A stretch of DNA of 64,000 nucleotides. Source: JACMLC01 sp963817025. GTDB lineage: Bacteria > Acidobacteriota > Blastocatellia > Pyrinomonadales > Pyrinomonadaceae. Positions 22,832-32,124 of the stretch are shown in pieces (position 1 is the stretch's first letter; every line of letters starts with the position of its first letter). Location of the stretch: contig CAWFML010000004.1 of NCBI GenBank assembly GCA_963817025.1, positions 806,001 through 870,000 on the forward strand, given 5' to 3'. The position numbers and the translations under genes are program-made. A model generated the notes under the pieces. It saw only the letters and a program-made list of their open reading frames with translations, was not told where the DNA came from and did not search any database.

Positions 22832-23302
22832 CTACCATTTATAATGAGCAAACGCCTTGTTGGCATCCGCCATGCGGTGCGTGTCTTCTTTCTTCTTGAC
22901 GGCGTTGCCGCGATTGTTGGCCGCGTCCAGAAGCTCTCCGGCGAGGCGGTCGGTCATCGTCTTTTCGCCGCGCCCGCGCGCATACTGCACGATCCAGCGA
23001 ATCGCCAGCGCGCCGCGCCGCTCCTGATGAACTTCCACAGGCACTTGATAAGTCGAGCCACCGACGCGGCGCGACTTGACCTCGACAGTGGGCCGCACGT
23101 TATCAATCGCGCGCTTGAAGACCTTCAAAGGCTCGTCTCCGGCCTTATCGCCGATCTGCGTCAGCGCGCTGTAGAAAATCGTCTCTGCCGTAGATTTCTT
23201 CCCGCCCAGCATGATGCCGTTGATGAACTTGGTCACCAGCGGGCTGTTATAGACAGGATCAGGCAAAACCTCGCGTCTCTCTGCAACTCTTCGTCTTGGC
23301 AT
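22832..23302 (-). CDS. rpsG: 30S ribosomal protein S7
   Basis: S7 organises the 30S head and in E. coli represses the str operon. The protein has 156 residues. MPRRRVAERREVLPDPVYNS, GGKKSTAETIFYSAL and VPVEVHQERRGALAIRWIVQ are diagnostic, and the end is RMADANKAFAHYKW. It lies between rpsL and fusA. Confidence 0.97.
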   Translation of the reverse strand: MPRRRVAERREVLPDPVYNSPLVTKFINGIMLGGKKSTAETIFYSALTQIGDKAGDEPLKVFKRAIDNVRPTVEVKSRRVGGSTYQVPVEVHQERRGALAIRWIVQYARGRGEKTMTDRLAGELLDAANNRGNAVKKKEDTHRMADANKAFAHYKW

Positions 23303-23312
23303 AATCTCTCGA

Positions 23313-23391
23313 TAGGTGTCAGAGGGTCAGGGGCCGGGGTTCAGTCAAAGCCTTCTACAGGCTACTTCTGTCCCCTGTCTCCCGTCCCCTA
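23313..23391. repeat. Intergenic palindrome, F2 family, copy 5
   Basis: It lies between rpsL and rpsG. The left arm is TAGGTGTCAGAGGGTCAGGG then GCCGGGG; the right arm is CTGTCCCCTGTCTCCCGTCC then CCTA. The centre has a second small inverted pair, AGCCTTCTACAGGCT. Confidence 0.75.
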
Positions 23392-23395
23392 ATCT

Positions 23396-23800
23396 TTATT
23401 TCTTACCTTTTGTAGCGCCAGCCGCGCCCGCCTTCGGACGTTTTGCGCCGTACTTGGAGCGTCCCTGTTTGCGATCCTGAACGCCCACGGAATCCAGCGT
23501 GCCGCGAATCACGTGATAGCGCACGCCCGGTAAATCTTTCACGCGGCCACCGCGTATGAGCACAATCGAGTGCTCCTGCAAGTTGTGGCCGACGCCCGGA
23601 ATATAGGTCGTCACCTCGATGCCGTTGGTCAGGCGGACGCGTGCGACTTTGCGCAGGGCCGAGTTCGGCTTTTTGGGCGTTTGCGTGTAGACACGCGTGC
23701 AGACGCCGCGTCTTTGGGGCGACTCCTGAAGAGCCGGGCTGGCCGTCTTGTATTTCACTGCCTGACGGCCTTTGCGAACAAGCTGATTGATTGTTGGCAC
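23396..23800 (-). CDS. rpsL: 30S ribosomal protein S12, GTG start
   Basis: S12 acts in decoding at the A site and is the streptomycin target. The protein has 134 residues. PTINQLVRKGRQAVKYKTAS, YTQTPKKPNSALRKVARVRL and PGVRYHVIRGTLDSVGV are diagnostic. The lysines equivalent to the main streptomycin-resistance sites are unchanged (PKKPNSALRK and GGRVKDLPG). The start codon is GTG, with AGAGGA about 10 nt upstream. It is the first gene after a long leader. Confidence 0.97.
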   Translation of the reverse strand: MPTINQLVRKGRQAVKYKTASPALQESPQRRGVCTRVYTQTPKKPNSALRKVARVRLTNGIEVTTYIPGVGHNLQEHSIVLIRGGRVKDLPGVRYHVIRGTLDSVGVQDRKQGRSKYGAKRPKAGAAGATKGKK

Positions 23801-24215
23801 TGCTCTTTTATCCTCTTAACATGTCACTTACGCGCTCATTTATTTTAGAGCGCAAAAGGGGGCGTCACCTGCCTCTTTCCGAAACTTGTTCGGCAGTCAG
23901 CGCAGGGGGCTGCCCTGTTACCTGAATTTTGATTTGAGGGATGTTCTGAAATCTAAAAGGTGTGGATATTGGCTTCCCCCGAAGCCGAAACTTTTCTGTG
24001 GCGTCGCTTTTAATTAAAAGACGAGCAAGCTCATGTTCGAGCCGGTTCGCGTGCCACGCGCTGGAGCGATCTCTCATTGAAATCACGACGCGGGCCTTTA
24101 CGCCACAATATGTGTCAACCGGTTGCCATTCACAACAAGCAACCGTCGCAACGCCTCCACACCGACAGAACCACTCTCAGCGTTGCACTATTAAATTCAG
24201 ACTGTCAGTCCGAAA
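23801..24215 (-). other. Long untranslated leader of the str-S10 ribosomal run
   Basis: About 415 nt lie between the predicted transcription start and rpsL. A perfect 6-bp hairpin GCGCTC/GAGCGC sits at 23832-23853 close to the ribosome binding site. GC-rich pairing potential is seen around 23880-23925 (GGGCAGCCCCC and GACTGCCGAAC). A 70-residue open frame, ATG at 24077 to stop near 23865, has no ribosome binding site and no family that I recognise. The length suggests leader regulation, but this is inferred. Confidence 0.45.
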
Positions 24216-24221
24216 CGTGAA

Positions 24222-24250
24222 ACTATACGGATTGCGGCCTTTGATGTCAA
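24222..24250 (-). promoter_or_regulatory. Consensus sigma-70 promoter for the str-S10-spc-alpha run
   Basis: On the minus strand TTGACA (24245-24250) is separated by exactly 17 nt from TATAGT (24222-24227). The start site would be near 24215. It is the only near-consensus promoter I see ahead of rpsL and probably drives the whole ribosomal run. Confidence 0.8.
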
Positions 24251-24289
24251 GCGCGGCGGGGGAATCAGCCACGAAAGACACATAAACGC

Positions 24290-24317
24290 AAAAAGGACTT
24301 GCCAACTCTTGCGTCCT
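24290..24317 (-). terminator. Possible terminator ahead of the ribosomal promoter
   Basis: On the minus strand AGGAC and GTCCT enclose a 14-nt loop and are followed by TTTT. It would end transcripts from ettA and the toxin-antitoxin pair about 40 nt before the rpsL promoter. The stem is only 5 bp, so confidence is modest. Confidence 0.45.
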
Positions 24318-24344
24318 GATGAGCCTTTTCGCGGCTTAATTGCT

Positions 24345-24391
24345 TTAGCTCCGTGTCAACTGCCTGTACTTGATGCGGTGCGGCTGGTCTG
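24345..24391 (-). pseudogene. Displaced 3' end of ettA (last 14 codons plus stop)
   Basis: This stretch encodes DQPHRIKYRQLTRS and a stop, exactly the C-terminus of EttA at 25198-25244. Forty of 47 bases match. All seven differences are silent (TAC/TAT, CAG/CAA, TTG/CTA, ACA/ACG, CGG/CGA, TAA/TAG). It begins directly after the stop codon of the DUF5615 gene. The two copies are direct repeats that bracket the toxin-antitoxin pair, like the product of integration at the 3' end of a gene. Confidence 0.85.
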
Positions 24392-24754
24392 TCAGCGAGA
24401 AAACCCCAGAGGCAAATAACGGATGACGTTCACCCATTCATCATTTTCAGTGCAAGTTATCATCACCTCTAAATCTTCTATTACCCGATGAAGCGGTATA
24501 CGGCGCAGCACAACAAAGATTCCAGCGATATTTTCTCCCTTACTCATCAAGCCAGCCGCATGTACAGGCATGGTTTGACGGTCATGAGTGATGATGATAC
24601 GACCTGCTTGAGCGGCCCAAACTAATAGCTCAGTGTCAGTCGCTTCACTCATTCCGATTTCAAAGGCCGTCACAGCATCAAGTTGCGGAATGCGGCGTAT
24701 CAATCCGCGCAGGATGTCGTGGTCAAGGTCTTGATCTACCAGCAGCTTCAGCAT
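24392..24754 (-). CDS. DUF5615-type PIN-like protein, putative toxin
   Basis: The 120-residue protein begins MLKLLVDQDLDHDILRGLIR and has acidic residues at the places typical of the PIN-like DUF5615 family (VDQDL, EATDTELLVWA, IITHDRQTM). Members pair with DUF433 proteins and are proposed RNase toxins; activity here is inferred. It follows the DUF433 gene by 52 nt. Its stop codon abuts the displaced ettA 3' end. No convincing ribosome binding site is seen before its ATG, so translation may depend on the upstream gene. Confidence 0.8.
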   Translation of the reverse strand: MLKLLVDQDLDHDILRGLIRRIPQLDAVTAFEIGMSEATDTELLVWAAQAGRIIITHDRQTMPVHAAGLMSKGENIAGIFVVLRRIPLHRVIEDLEVMITCTENDEWVNVIRYLPLGFSR

Positions 24755-24806
24755 TGATGAAGGATGACTGAATATGACAGGGTTGAATAGAGGTCAAAGA
24801 TGGCTG

Positions 24807-25148
24807 TTATAGTTTATCTGCTTTACCTGCAAGTAAGCGCGATCTGAGTTCGGCAGATTCTTGATATTGAGAATCAGACTCGATTCTCTTTTGAGCTTCA
24901 TCGCCTTCCGATTCTTGTTGTCGCAGATACTCTTCGACAGTTTCTTCGTGACTGAGATAGTAGGCAATGGCCGCGTAAACATCTGCCAAACCGATGGCGG
25001 GGAATTTTTGGGCGATTTGTTCGGCAGATGCTCCAAGCTTGTAATGATGCACGACTGAATCAAGGCTCACACGCGACGCGGCGATGCGAATTGTGCCGTC
25101 TTCAGTCAATCGCAGAGGCAATTCCTGAGTTGTTTCGAGCGTAGTCAT
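24807..25148 (-). CDS. DUF433-family protein, putative antitoxin
   Basis: The 113-residue protein carries the DUF433 core: TIRIAASRVSLDSVVHHYKL, GASAEQIAQKFPAIGLADVY and AAIAYYLSHEETVEEYLRQQ. This small winged-helix-like domain is known from VapB-type antitoxins next to PIN-like partners. The C-terminal 35 residues are charged and probably wrap the partner. It starts 49 nt downstream of the ettA stop and precedes the DUF5615 gene. It may repress its own promoter, but no clear operator is visible. Confidence 0.8.
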   Translation of the reverse strand: MTTLETTQELPLRLTEDGTIRIAASRVSLDSVVHHYKLGASAEQIAQKFPAIGLADVYAAIAYYLSHEETVEEYLRQQESEGDEAQKRIESDSQYQESAELRSRLLAGKADKL

Positions 25149-25197
25149 AAGCGCAACCTGCCTTCTGATACAGTTTAATCCTTTCGAGTATAACTTT

Positions 25198-26883
<1,686 letters not shown>

Positions 26884-26933
26884 TAAAGAATTCCTTTCAG
26901 GCTTTAAATAAGTGGTTACGATAGCGGAAGAAG

Positions 26934-27035
26934 AAGTTTCGCGCAAAGACGCTAAGCGATAAAACACAAGACGCAAAGAAACTATTCTTCTCTTTGCGTC
27001 TTGTGTTCTCTGCCTTGCGCCTTTGCGCGAAACTT
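26934..27035. repeat. Long palindrome, TTTGCGCC family (F11), copy 1
   Basis: It lies between the SBBP gene and ettA. The outer arms AAGTTTCGCGCAAAG and CTTTGCGCGAAACTT are perfect, as are the inner arms AACACAAGACGCAAAGA and TCTTTGCGTCTTGTGTT. The short segments between them pair imperfectly. It is the same family as 58266-58361. Confidence 0.85.
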
Positions 27036-27072
27036 GCTGTTCCTCTCCGGTGACTTTCTAAAAGGCAAACAA

Positions 27073-30000
27073 TTATTGCGGCACGTAGGCCGAAGCGACC
27101 GGAATATCGCCGCTTAAGCCGAACACCGTCGCAAAGCTTGAATTGTTCGTGCTGCGCATGACGTACCACGCGCCGTTCGAGGGTCGATAAACCGCTATAT
27201 CTTCTTTGCCGTCGCCGTCGTAATCTGCCGCGCTTGGAATATCCGTGCCGAGTCCCCATTGAAAGACAAAGACAGAGCCGGGTGCGGCGCTCGGCCTGAT
27301 GTACCAGGTGCCGTTCGAGGGGCGAAAAACCGCTATGTCGTCATAGCCGTCGCCGTCATAATCTGCCGGAACAAGTCTGTCCGTGGTGGTTCCAAACTTT
27401 TGCGCGATGACGCCTGCGAAAGAGCCGACGATAGACCACACGCCGTTACCCGGATCAAAGACTGCGATGTCGGTCACACCGTCGCCGTCATAATCTGCCG
27501 GAAGCGGCTTGTTGCCGGGCATCCCGAAAAAGTTTGTTCTGAGACCGTTGGTCGAACTGAGGATGATATACCATGCGCCGCTTGACGGGCGATAGATGGC
27601 TACGTCCGTTTTATCATCGCCATCGTAATCACCCGGCACGGCTTTGTCCGTGCTGATGCCCCAGTAGGCAAAACGGAACGAGTTCGTGCGGCTGTTCAGG
27701 ATGTACCAGATTCCTTCTGAGGGACGAAAGACTGCGAAGTCTGTTTTGCCGTCGCCGTCGTAATCGCCCGGCGCTGGCACGTCGCCGCTCAGGCCGAACG
27801 GCTGTGCGCGCACCAGCCCGTTAGAGCTTTGCAGCGCGTACCAGACTCCGTCCGATGGACGAAAGACAGCGATGTCCGATTTGCCATCGCCGTCAAAATC
27901 GCTCTTCACCTTACGCACGGAGGTATTGATCTTTGCGAGGAAAGCATCTGCGTTGCCGCCGAGCGCGGTTTGAAAAGCTCCCGGCGTGACGAGGAAGTTT
28001 CTGGTCGCGCGCCCAGTGACGTAAGCATTGTTATTGTTGTCTGCGGTGATGCCGAAACCGTAATCGTTTGCGCCGCCGCCAAATAAAGTGGAAAAGAGCA
28101 AAGCCCCGTCACGATTGAATCTGCTGATAAAAGCATCGTCCACACCGCGCGGCGGACGCAGGGAGCGCTTGGCTGGAAAGTCGCCGGAGTTAGAACGCCC
28201 CGTGACATAACAATTGCCTGCCGCATCCGTCGCAATGCCTGAGCCTCTTTCCAAATTAAGCCCGCCCAAAAATGTCGAAAAGACCAGTTCGCTCCCGCTC
28301 GGATTCAGTTTCGTGACAAAGGCATCCGGGTCTTTTAACTCCGATTGAAACGCATTCTTTGTCGGATAGTTTGCAGACCGCGTGAAGCCTGTGACGTATG
28401 CGTTGCCGCCAGGGTCAACGGCCAGAGCATCCGCTGCATCAACCAGATTGCCGCCGAGGAAGGTCGAGTAAAGAACAGTGTTGCCCGCCGCATTGATCTT
28501 CGTGACGACAGCATCATCCGAGCCGCCGTTCTCTGTTTGAAAAGCATTTGGCGTTATCGGGTAATCAAACGAGTTGCTCACGCCCGCGAAATAAATATTG
28601 CCTGCCGCATCAACTCCCCCGGACGAGAGGTTCATGGCGTCTGTTCCGACGCCGCCGAAGTAGGTGGAAAAAATCAGTGTGTTGGTGGCTAAGTTCAGTT
28701 TGCCGACAATGAAATCCGCCTGCCCCGCGTTGAACGGTTGCAGAGCATTTGCGATGGGGAAATCAGCAGAGCCTGTCGCGCCCGCAAAGATGACCACGTC
28801 CGCTCCCTCGCTCTTGATAAAGCCGCACGAGTCGCCGCCGAGGCCGCCGAGGTATGTCGAATAACTTAACGCGCCGCTGCTCGTAAACCGTGCGATAAAG
28901 GCGTCATTGAAACCTCTGAGGTTCGCCTGAAACGGCGTCAGCGTCGGAAAGTTTGTCGAGAGCGTAAGACCTGTAACGAACATTTCGTTGGCCGGGCCGA
29001 GCGAGATACTGAAGATTCTGTCCTCGTCGCTGCCGCCAAAGTATGTGGAATAAAGCAGGGCCGTGCCGGTCGGGTTAAACTTGGTGATAAAAGCATCATA
29101 ATTTCCGCCGGGCGCGGCTTGATGAGGAGCTAGCGTCGGAAAGTCTCCGGAAGGCGTCACCCCGCCGACATAAATATTTCCGCTTGCGTCAACCGTGATG
29201 CCGATTGCCGTTTCGATATTAAAAATATCATCGCCTGCGGTTCCGCCCAGATAAGTTGAAAAGACTATCACAGGGTCTATGACGAGCGGCTTGCTGCGGT
29301 CATAGTCGCCAAGAGTAAAACCAACTACGGATGAGTTTGGAGTGCGGAGTCCGGAGTCAGGAGTTCGCTTGATAGCATAGCCGCTCGGAATCTCTTTTTT
29401 GATGCCGTCAATCTCCTGATAGGCAAACGGCGCATGCTGGCGAACGACGCGCTTGCCGACCTGCAAAAGCAAGTCGCCCTGCTCATCAATCCTGAGGTTC
29501 CTGGCATTTTCAAAATTCAGCTCGATGACATCTGGACTGGCGTTCGGCGCAACCAGAAAATCGTACTCAAGCTCTCGCTGGTTGCCGTAGTAAATCAAAT
29601 CAACACCCTCATACACATCGCCGTATTTCACTTTCGCATAAGTGGCAACATCTTTCCGCCACTTGCCGGAATCGTTGCCGGTGAAATAGTTTGAGCGGCC
29701 CGGCAGCGCATCCAATCCTTCTATGTTTGCACCGGCATTGGCATTAGAGAGCTTCATTTTCAAGACATCAGGCTCTGAGACTTGCGGCTTGCCGTCGGAA
29801 GATTTTTCGTGGTTCGGCAGGACAAGCTCGGCTGCGTTTGGTTTCAAGAGCAGGGCGTGACTGCCGCTGCGCGAGAGGTAACGCACGCTCTTGTCGGATT
29901 GCCCTTGATTCATTTCAAAATGCAAAGGCGTCCGCGCGAAATTTTCCGCAATGGATTTTCGCTCTTCAAGGCTTAAGATTTTTTCGGCTGGCGCGTGTGC

Positions 30001-30105
30001 GGTGAAAGAAGTTTTTGTTACGGATGCGTGCCGCAGAAGAATCACGGAACACATCACAGCCGCCGCGATGCACAGAGAGACGATCAGCCTGATATTCAAT
30101 TTCAT
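27073..30105 (-). CDS. Secreted SBBP / FG-GAP repeat protein
   Basis: The 1010-residue protein starts with a signal-anchor (RLIVSLCIAAAVMCSVILL). Residues about 55-240 resemble the DUF7948 domain that precedes SBBP repeats (HFEMNQGQSDKSVRYLSR, YEGVDLIYYGNQRELEYDF). From about residue 281 come SBBP propeller repeats (FSTYLGG, DAFVTKLNPSG). From about 690 come FG-GAP/VCBS repeats with the calcium-binding pattern DYDGDGKTD. It is probably an extracellular adhesion or surface protein; the exact role is unknown. At 29339-29365 a GGAGTCC-type heptamer run is translated in frame as part of RTPDSGLRTPNSS. Confidence 0.85.
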   Translation of the reverse strand: MKLNIRLIVSLCIAAAVMCSVILLRHASVTKTSFTAHAPAEKILSLEERKSIAENFARTPLHFEMNQGQSDKSVRYLSRSGSHALLLKPNAAELVLPNHEKSSDGKPQVSEPDVLKMKLSNANAGANIEGLDALPGRSNYFTGNDSGKWRKDVATYAKVKYGDVYEGVDLIYYGNQRELEYDFLVAPNASPDVIELNFENARNLRIDEQGDLLLQVGKRVVRQHAPFAYQEIDGIKKEIPSGYAIKRTPDSGLRTPNSSVVGFTLGDYDRSKPLVIDPVIVFSTYLGGTAGDDIFNIETAIGITVDASGNIYVGGVTPSGDFPTLAPHQAAPGGNYDAFITKFNPTGTALLYSTYFGGSDEDRIFSISLGPANEMFVTGLTLSTNFPTLTPFQANLRGFNDAFIARFTSSGALSYSTYLGGLGGDSCGFIKSEGADVVIFAGATGSADFPIANALQPFNAGQADFIVGKLNLATNTLIFSTYFGGVGTDAMNLSSGGVDAAGNIYFAGVSNSFDYPITPNAFQTENGGSDDAVVTKINAAGNTVLYSTFLGGNLVDAADALAVDPGGNAYVTGFTRSANYPTKNAFQSELKDPDAFVTKLNPSGSELVFSTFLGGLNLERGSGIATDAAGNCYVTGRSNSGDFPAKRSLRPPRGVDDAFISRFNRDGALLFSTLFGGGANDYGFGITADNNNNAYVTGRATRNFLVTPGAFQTALGGNADAFLAKINTSVRKVKSDFDGDGKSDIAVFRPSDGVWYALQSSNGLVRAQPFGLSGDVPAPGDYDGDGKTDFAVFRPSEGIWYILNSRTNSFRFAYWGISTDKAVPGDYDGDDKTDVAIYRPSSGAWYIILSSTNGLRTNFFGMPGNKPLPADYDGDGVTDIAVFDPGNGVWSIVGSFAGVIAQKFGTTTDRLVPADYDGDGYDDIAVFRPSNGTWYIRPSAAPGSVFVFQWGLGTDIPSAADYDGDGKEDIAVYRPSNGAWYVMRSTNNSSFATVFGLSGDIPVASAYVPQ
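29339..29365. repeat. GGAGTCC-type heptamer run inside a coding region
   Basis: The plus strand reads GGAGTGCGGAGTCCGGAGTC then AGGAGTT. It is like the arm of the rplC-rplD palindrome (F7). Only one arm is present. It keeps the SBBP frame open and codes for a Pro/Ser/Thr-rich link between the DUF7948 region and the propeller. Confidence 0.65.
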
Positions 30106-30161
30106 GACGAGGACTCCTTAATTTGTTGAAGAGATTTTTATGTGAATCAAGGGTCGGAAAC

Positions 30162-30250
30162 CCTTTGCGTCTGACTCTTTCGCGCTCTTTGCGGTCAAGT
30201 AACTTTTTAACGCAAAGACCGCAAAGTTTTCTTGCAAAGAGATGCAAAGG
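30162..30250. repeat. Long palindrome, TTTGCGCC family (F11), copy 2
   Basis: It lies between the yjbQ-like gene and the SBBP gene. The inner arms CTTTGCGGTC/GACCGCAAAG are perfect. The outer arms CCCTTTGCGTC and AGAGATGCAAAGG pair with mismatches. Confidence 0.7.
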
Positions 30251-30296
30251 ATACACGGCTCCCTGCAAAACACTTTCTACTGTTGATTCGCATATT

Positions 30297-30719
30297 TTAT
30301 TCGCCGATAACTTTGACCAGCACGCGCTTATCTCGATGGCCGTCAAACTCGCCGTAAAAGATTTGTTCCCACGGCCCGAAGTCCAGTTTGCCGCGCGTGA
30401 CGGCGACGACGACCTCGCGGCCCATGATCTGCCGTTTGTGATGCGCGTCGCCGTTGTCTTCGCCCGTGCGGTTGTGTTGATAGGTTTCCGGGCTTGGGTC
30501 GAAAGGGGCTAATTTTTCCAGCCAGCGTTTGTAGTCTTCATGAAGGCCCGGCTCGTCGTCGTTGATAAAGACGCTCGCGGTGATGTGCATCGCGTTGACG
30601 AGACATAAGCCTTCCTGCACTCCGCTCGATTCGACCTCTTTGATAATGTCATGCGTGATGTTGACGAACCCCATCCGCGCCGGAACGCGAAACGTCAGAT
30701 ACCGCGTGTGCGACTTCAT
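30297..30719 (-). CDS. YjbQ / UPF0047 family protein
   Basis: The protein of 140 residues (from Met at MKSHTRYLTFRVP) matches the YjbQ/UPF0047 family. Members have been linked to thiamine-phosphate synthase side activity, but the cell role is unclear. Conserved blocks include GLCLVNAMHITASVFINDDE, AHHKRQIMGREVVVAVTRGK and LDFGPWEQIFYGEFDG. Eleven extra codons are possible upstream (to 30752). GAAGGG lies just before the chosen ATG. The gene stands alone, flanked by two long palindromes. Confidence 0.85.
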   Translation of the reverse strand: MKSHTRYLTFRVPARMGFVNITHDIIKEVESSGVQEGLCLVNAMHITASVFINDDEPGLHEDYKRWLEKLAPFDPSPETYQHNRTGEDNGDAHHKRQIMGREVVVAVTRGKLDFGPWEQIFYGEFDGHRDKRVLVKVIGE

Positions 30720-30773
30720 CTGCCCTTCTGTTCTCCTTGAAATATTTGCCACGCAGATCGTAGAGGCGCGTTG

Positions 30774-30870
30774 GAAGGTAGAAGTAAAAAGGTAAATGGC
30801 AAGAGAGCTTTAGCGGCTTTGCTGTCTCCTGCTTTCACCTTTGCCTTTTTACTTCTGCCTTTTACCTTAC
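30774..30870. repeat. Intergenic palindrome, GTAAAAAGG family (F12)
   Basis: The left arm is AAGGTAGAAGTAAAAAGGTA then AATGG; the right arm is CACCTTTGCCTTTTTACTTC then TGCCTTTTACCTTAC. The arms match at about 20 of 22 positions in the core. It lies between the nuclease and yjbQ-like genes, 16 nt from the MITE-like element. Confidence 0.75.
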
Positions 30871-30886
30871 TTCACCTCTGTGACTG

Positions 30887-30986
30887 GAAGCCGTCTCATA
30901 AATGCCAGTTGAAGAACTTGAGTAGCGTATTATATTAAGAATATTTCGACCTGATGCATCGTTTCGGGTATTTATGAGACTGCTTC
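30887..30986. mobile_element. MITE-like element with 20-bp terminal inverted repeats
   Basis: The ends GAAGCCGTCTCATAAATGCC and GGTATTTATGAGACTGCTTC are inverted with two mismatches. The 100-nt element has an AT-rich centre and no coding capacity. It lies 7 nt from the nuclease stop. No obvious target duplication is seen. GTCTCATAAAT-type ends recall those of some IS elements, so this may be a non-autonomous derivative. Confidence 0.65.
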
Positions 30987-30993
30987 TAACTTC

Positions 30994-31944
30994 TTACTGA
31001 CCAAAGAGCCTGTCGAGCGTGGCCGCCAGCCTGTACCCGGCGAGCGCGACCGCTGGCTCTGCGATGTTGTACGACTGCTTGCGATATTTCTCGGACGGCG
31101 TTTGAAAACGTTTGAGCCATGACGGGTAGATGCTTGTTTTAGCAGAGGCCAAACCCTCTTGCGCCCACGCCTCATACTCGCCCTGCTTGAGCCGCTGTCT
31201 CATCGCCGTTTCCGTGTGACGCTGCATGATGACGGAAGCGATGCGATTGGCATAGGTTATATCGCTCTCGTTCATCTGGCGCGGGAAACTCCGGCTCAAA
31301 ATGTCATCCCAGTAGCCATGCAGTCTTTTGGTCTCGCGCGGCGGCGTATTCTTCGGCGAGAGCAGGAAAAGATTTCCGCCCTGATCCCCGGTCGCTTCTG
31401 TGTCTGTGACTCGCGCGCTCGTGTGCAGCGGTTGATGTATGTCGCCAATCAGATGAAGTATCCAAGCGACATCTATTCCGCGCTGGCCGGGAGCGATTCG
31501 TTTATTCAAGACTTCTGTTTGCAGAAACTGAAGCCGCTCGACGACATTGACGCTTTCGGGTTGCAGCTCATTCGCATCTACGGGCCTGCCGTTGACCTGC
31601 TTCCAGAAAAAATTCGTGTAGTGCCAGATAGAGTGATGATATTTCTTTTTGCGTTCGGGAAACTCATCGTTGCGCACGATGTCGGGCCACGTCGCGGCCA
31701 GCATAAAGAGATCGCGCTGGCGTATGACGAGCGGCCTGCCGTCTGTCGGCAGCATGCTCGCAAGGTCTGCATCCGCCGGAGTCTGCATCATCAACGCCAT
31801 CACGCGCTGTCGCGTCTGCGGCTCCATCTTCTCCCAAGCGATGCGCGCCACCACCTCATGCCCCGTAGCATTCCACGCCAGCGCGCTCTGCGGCAGCAAC
31901 AGACCTGTAATCAGCACAAAGACGACAATCAATTTTTTTCTCAT
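30994..31944 (-). CDS. Secreted S1/P1-type nuclease
   Basis: S1/P1 nucleases are zinc enzymes that cut single-stranded nucleic acids. The chosen start gives a signal peptide (MRKKLIVVFVLITGLLLPQS, cut after ALA) followed by WNATGHEVVARIAWEKM. There the mature N-terminal Trp and the His are metal ligands in this family. Other ligands are likely in GIDVAWILHLIGDIHQPLHT and the following acidic/His residues. The total is 316 residues. It is probably periplasmic or extracellular and serves nucleotide scavenging. AAGGATT precedes the ATG. It is downstream of the NACHT gene but separated by a strong hairpin. Confidence 0.9.
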   Translation of the reverse strand: MRKKLIVVFVLITGLLLPQSALAWNATGHEVVARIAWEKMEPQTRQRVMALMMQTPADADLASMLPTDGRPLVIRQRDLFMLAATWPDIVRNDEFPERKKKYHHSIWHYTNFFWKQVNGRPVDANELQPESVNVVERLQFLQTEVLNKRIAPGQRGIDVAWILHLIGDIHQPLHTSARVTDTEATGDQGGNLFLLSPKNTPPRETKRLHGYWDDILSRSFPRQMNESDITYANRIASVIMQRHTETAMRQRLKQGEYEAWAQEGLASAKTSIYPSWLKRFQTPSEKYRKQSYNIAEPAVALAGYRLAATLDRLFGQ

Positions 31945-32035
31945 GGAGTAATCCTTACTCGGAACTGGCCGGAGACACTCACGTGCTTTTTTCTTGCTGC
32001 CCAGAATATACCATCCCGGATGACTACAGATGAAG

Positions 32036-32076
32036 GCGCGCACGCTGCTATGAAAGCTTCATAGCAGCGTGCGCGC
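32036..32076. terminator. Strong perfect palindrome, probable terminator of the NACHT gene
   Basis: Arms of 17 bp (GCGCGCACGCTGCTATG and its exact complement) enclose AAAGCTT, which adds two more pairs. It lies between the NACHT stop and the nuclease start. T-tracts on either strand are short, so it may instead be a protein-binding or RNA-stability site. Confidence 0.6.
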
Positions 32077-32124
32077 TTTGCCGTGTGAACGGCTGATTCC
32101 CCGGATGGATTTATCTGCCCGAAA

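Noticed and set aside
23865..24086. A 70-codon frame in the rpsL leader
   Set aside because: It has no ribosome binding site and no recognisable family; the region is better explained as leader RNA.
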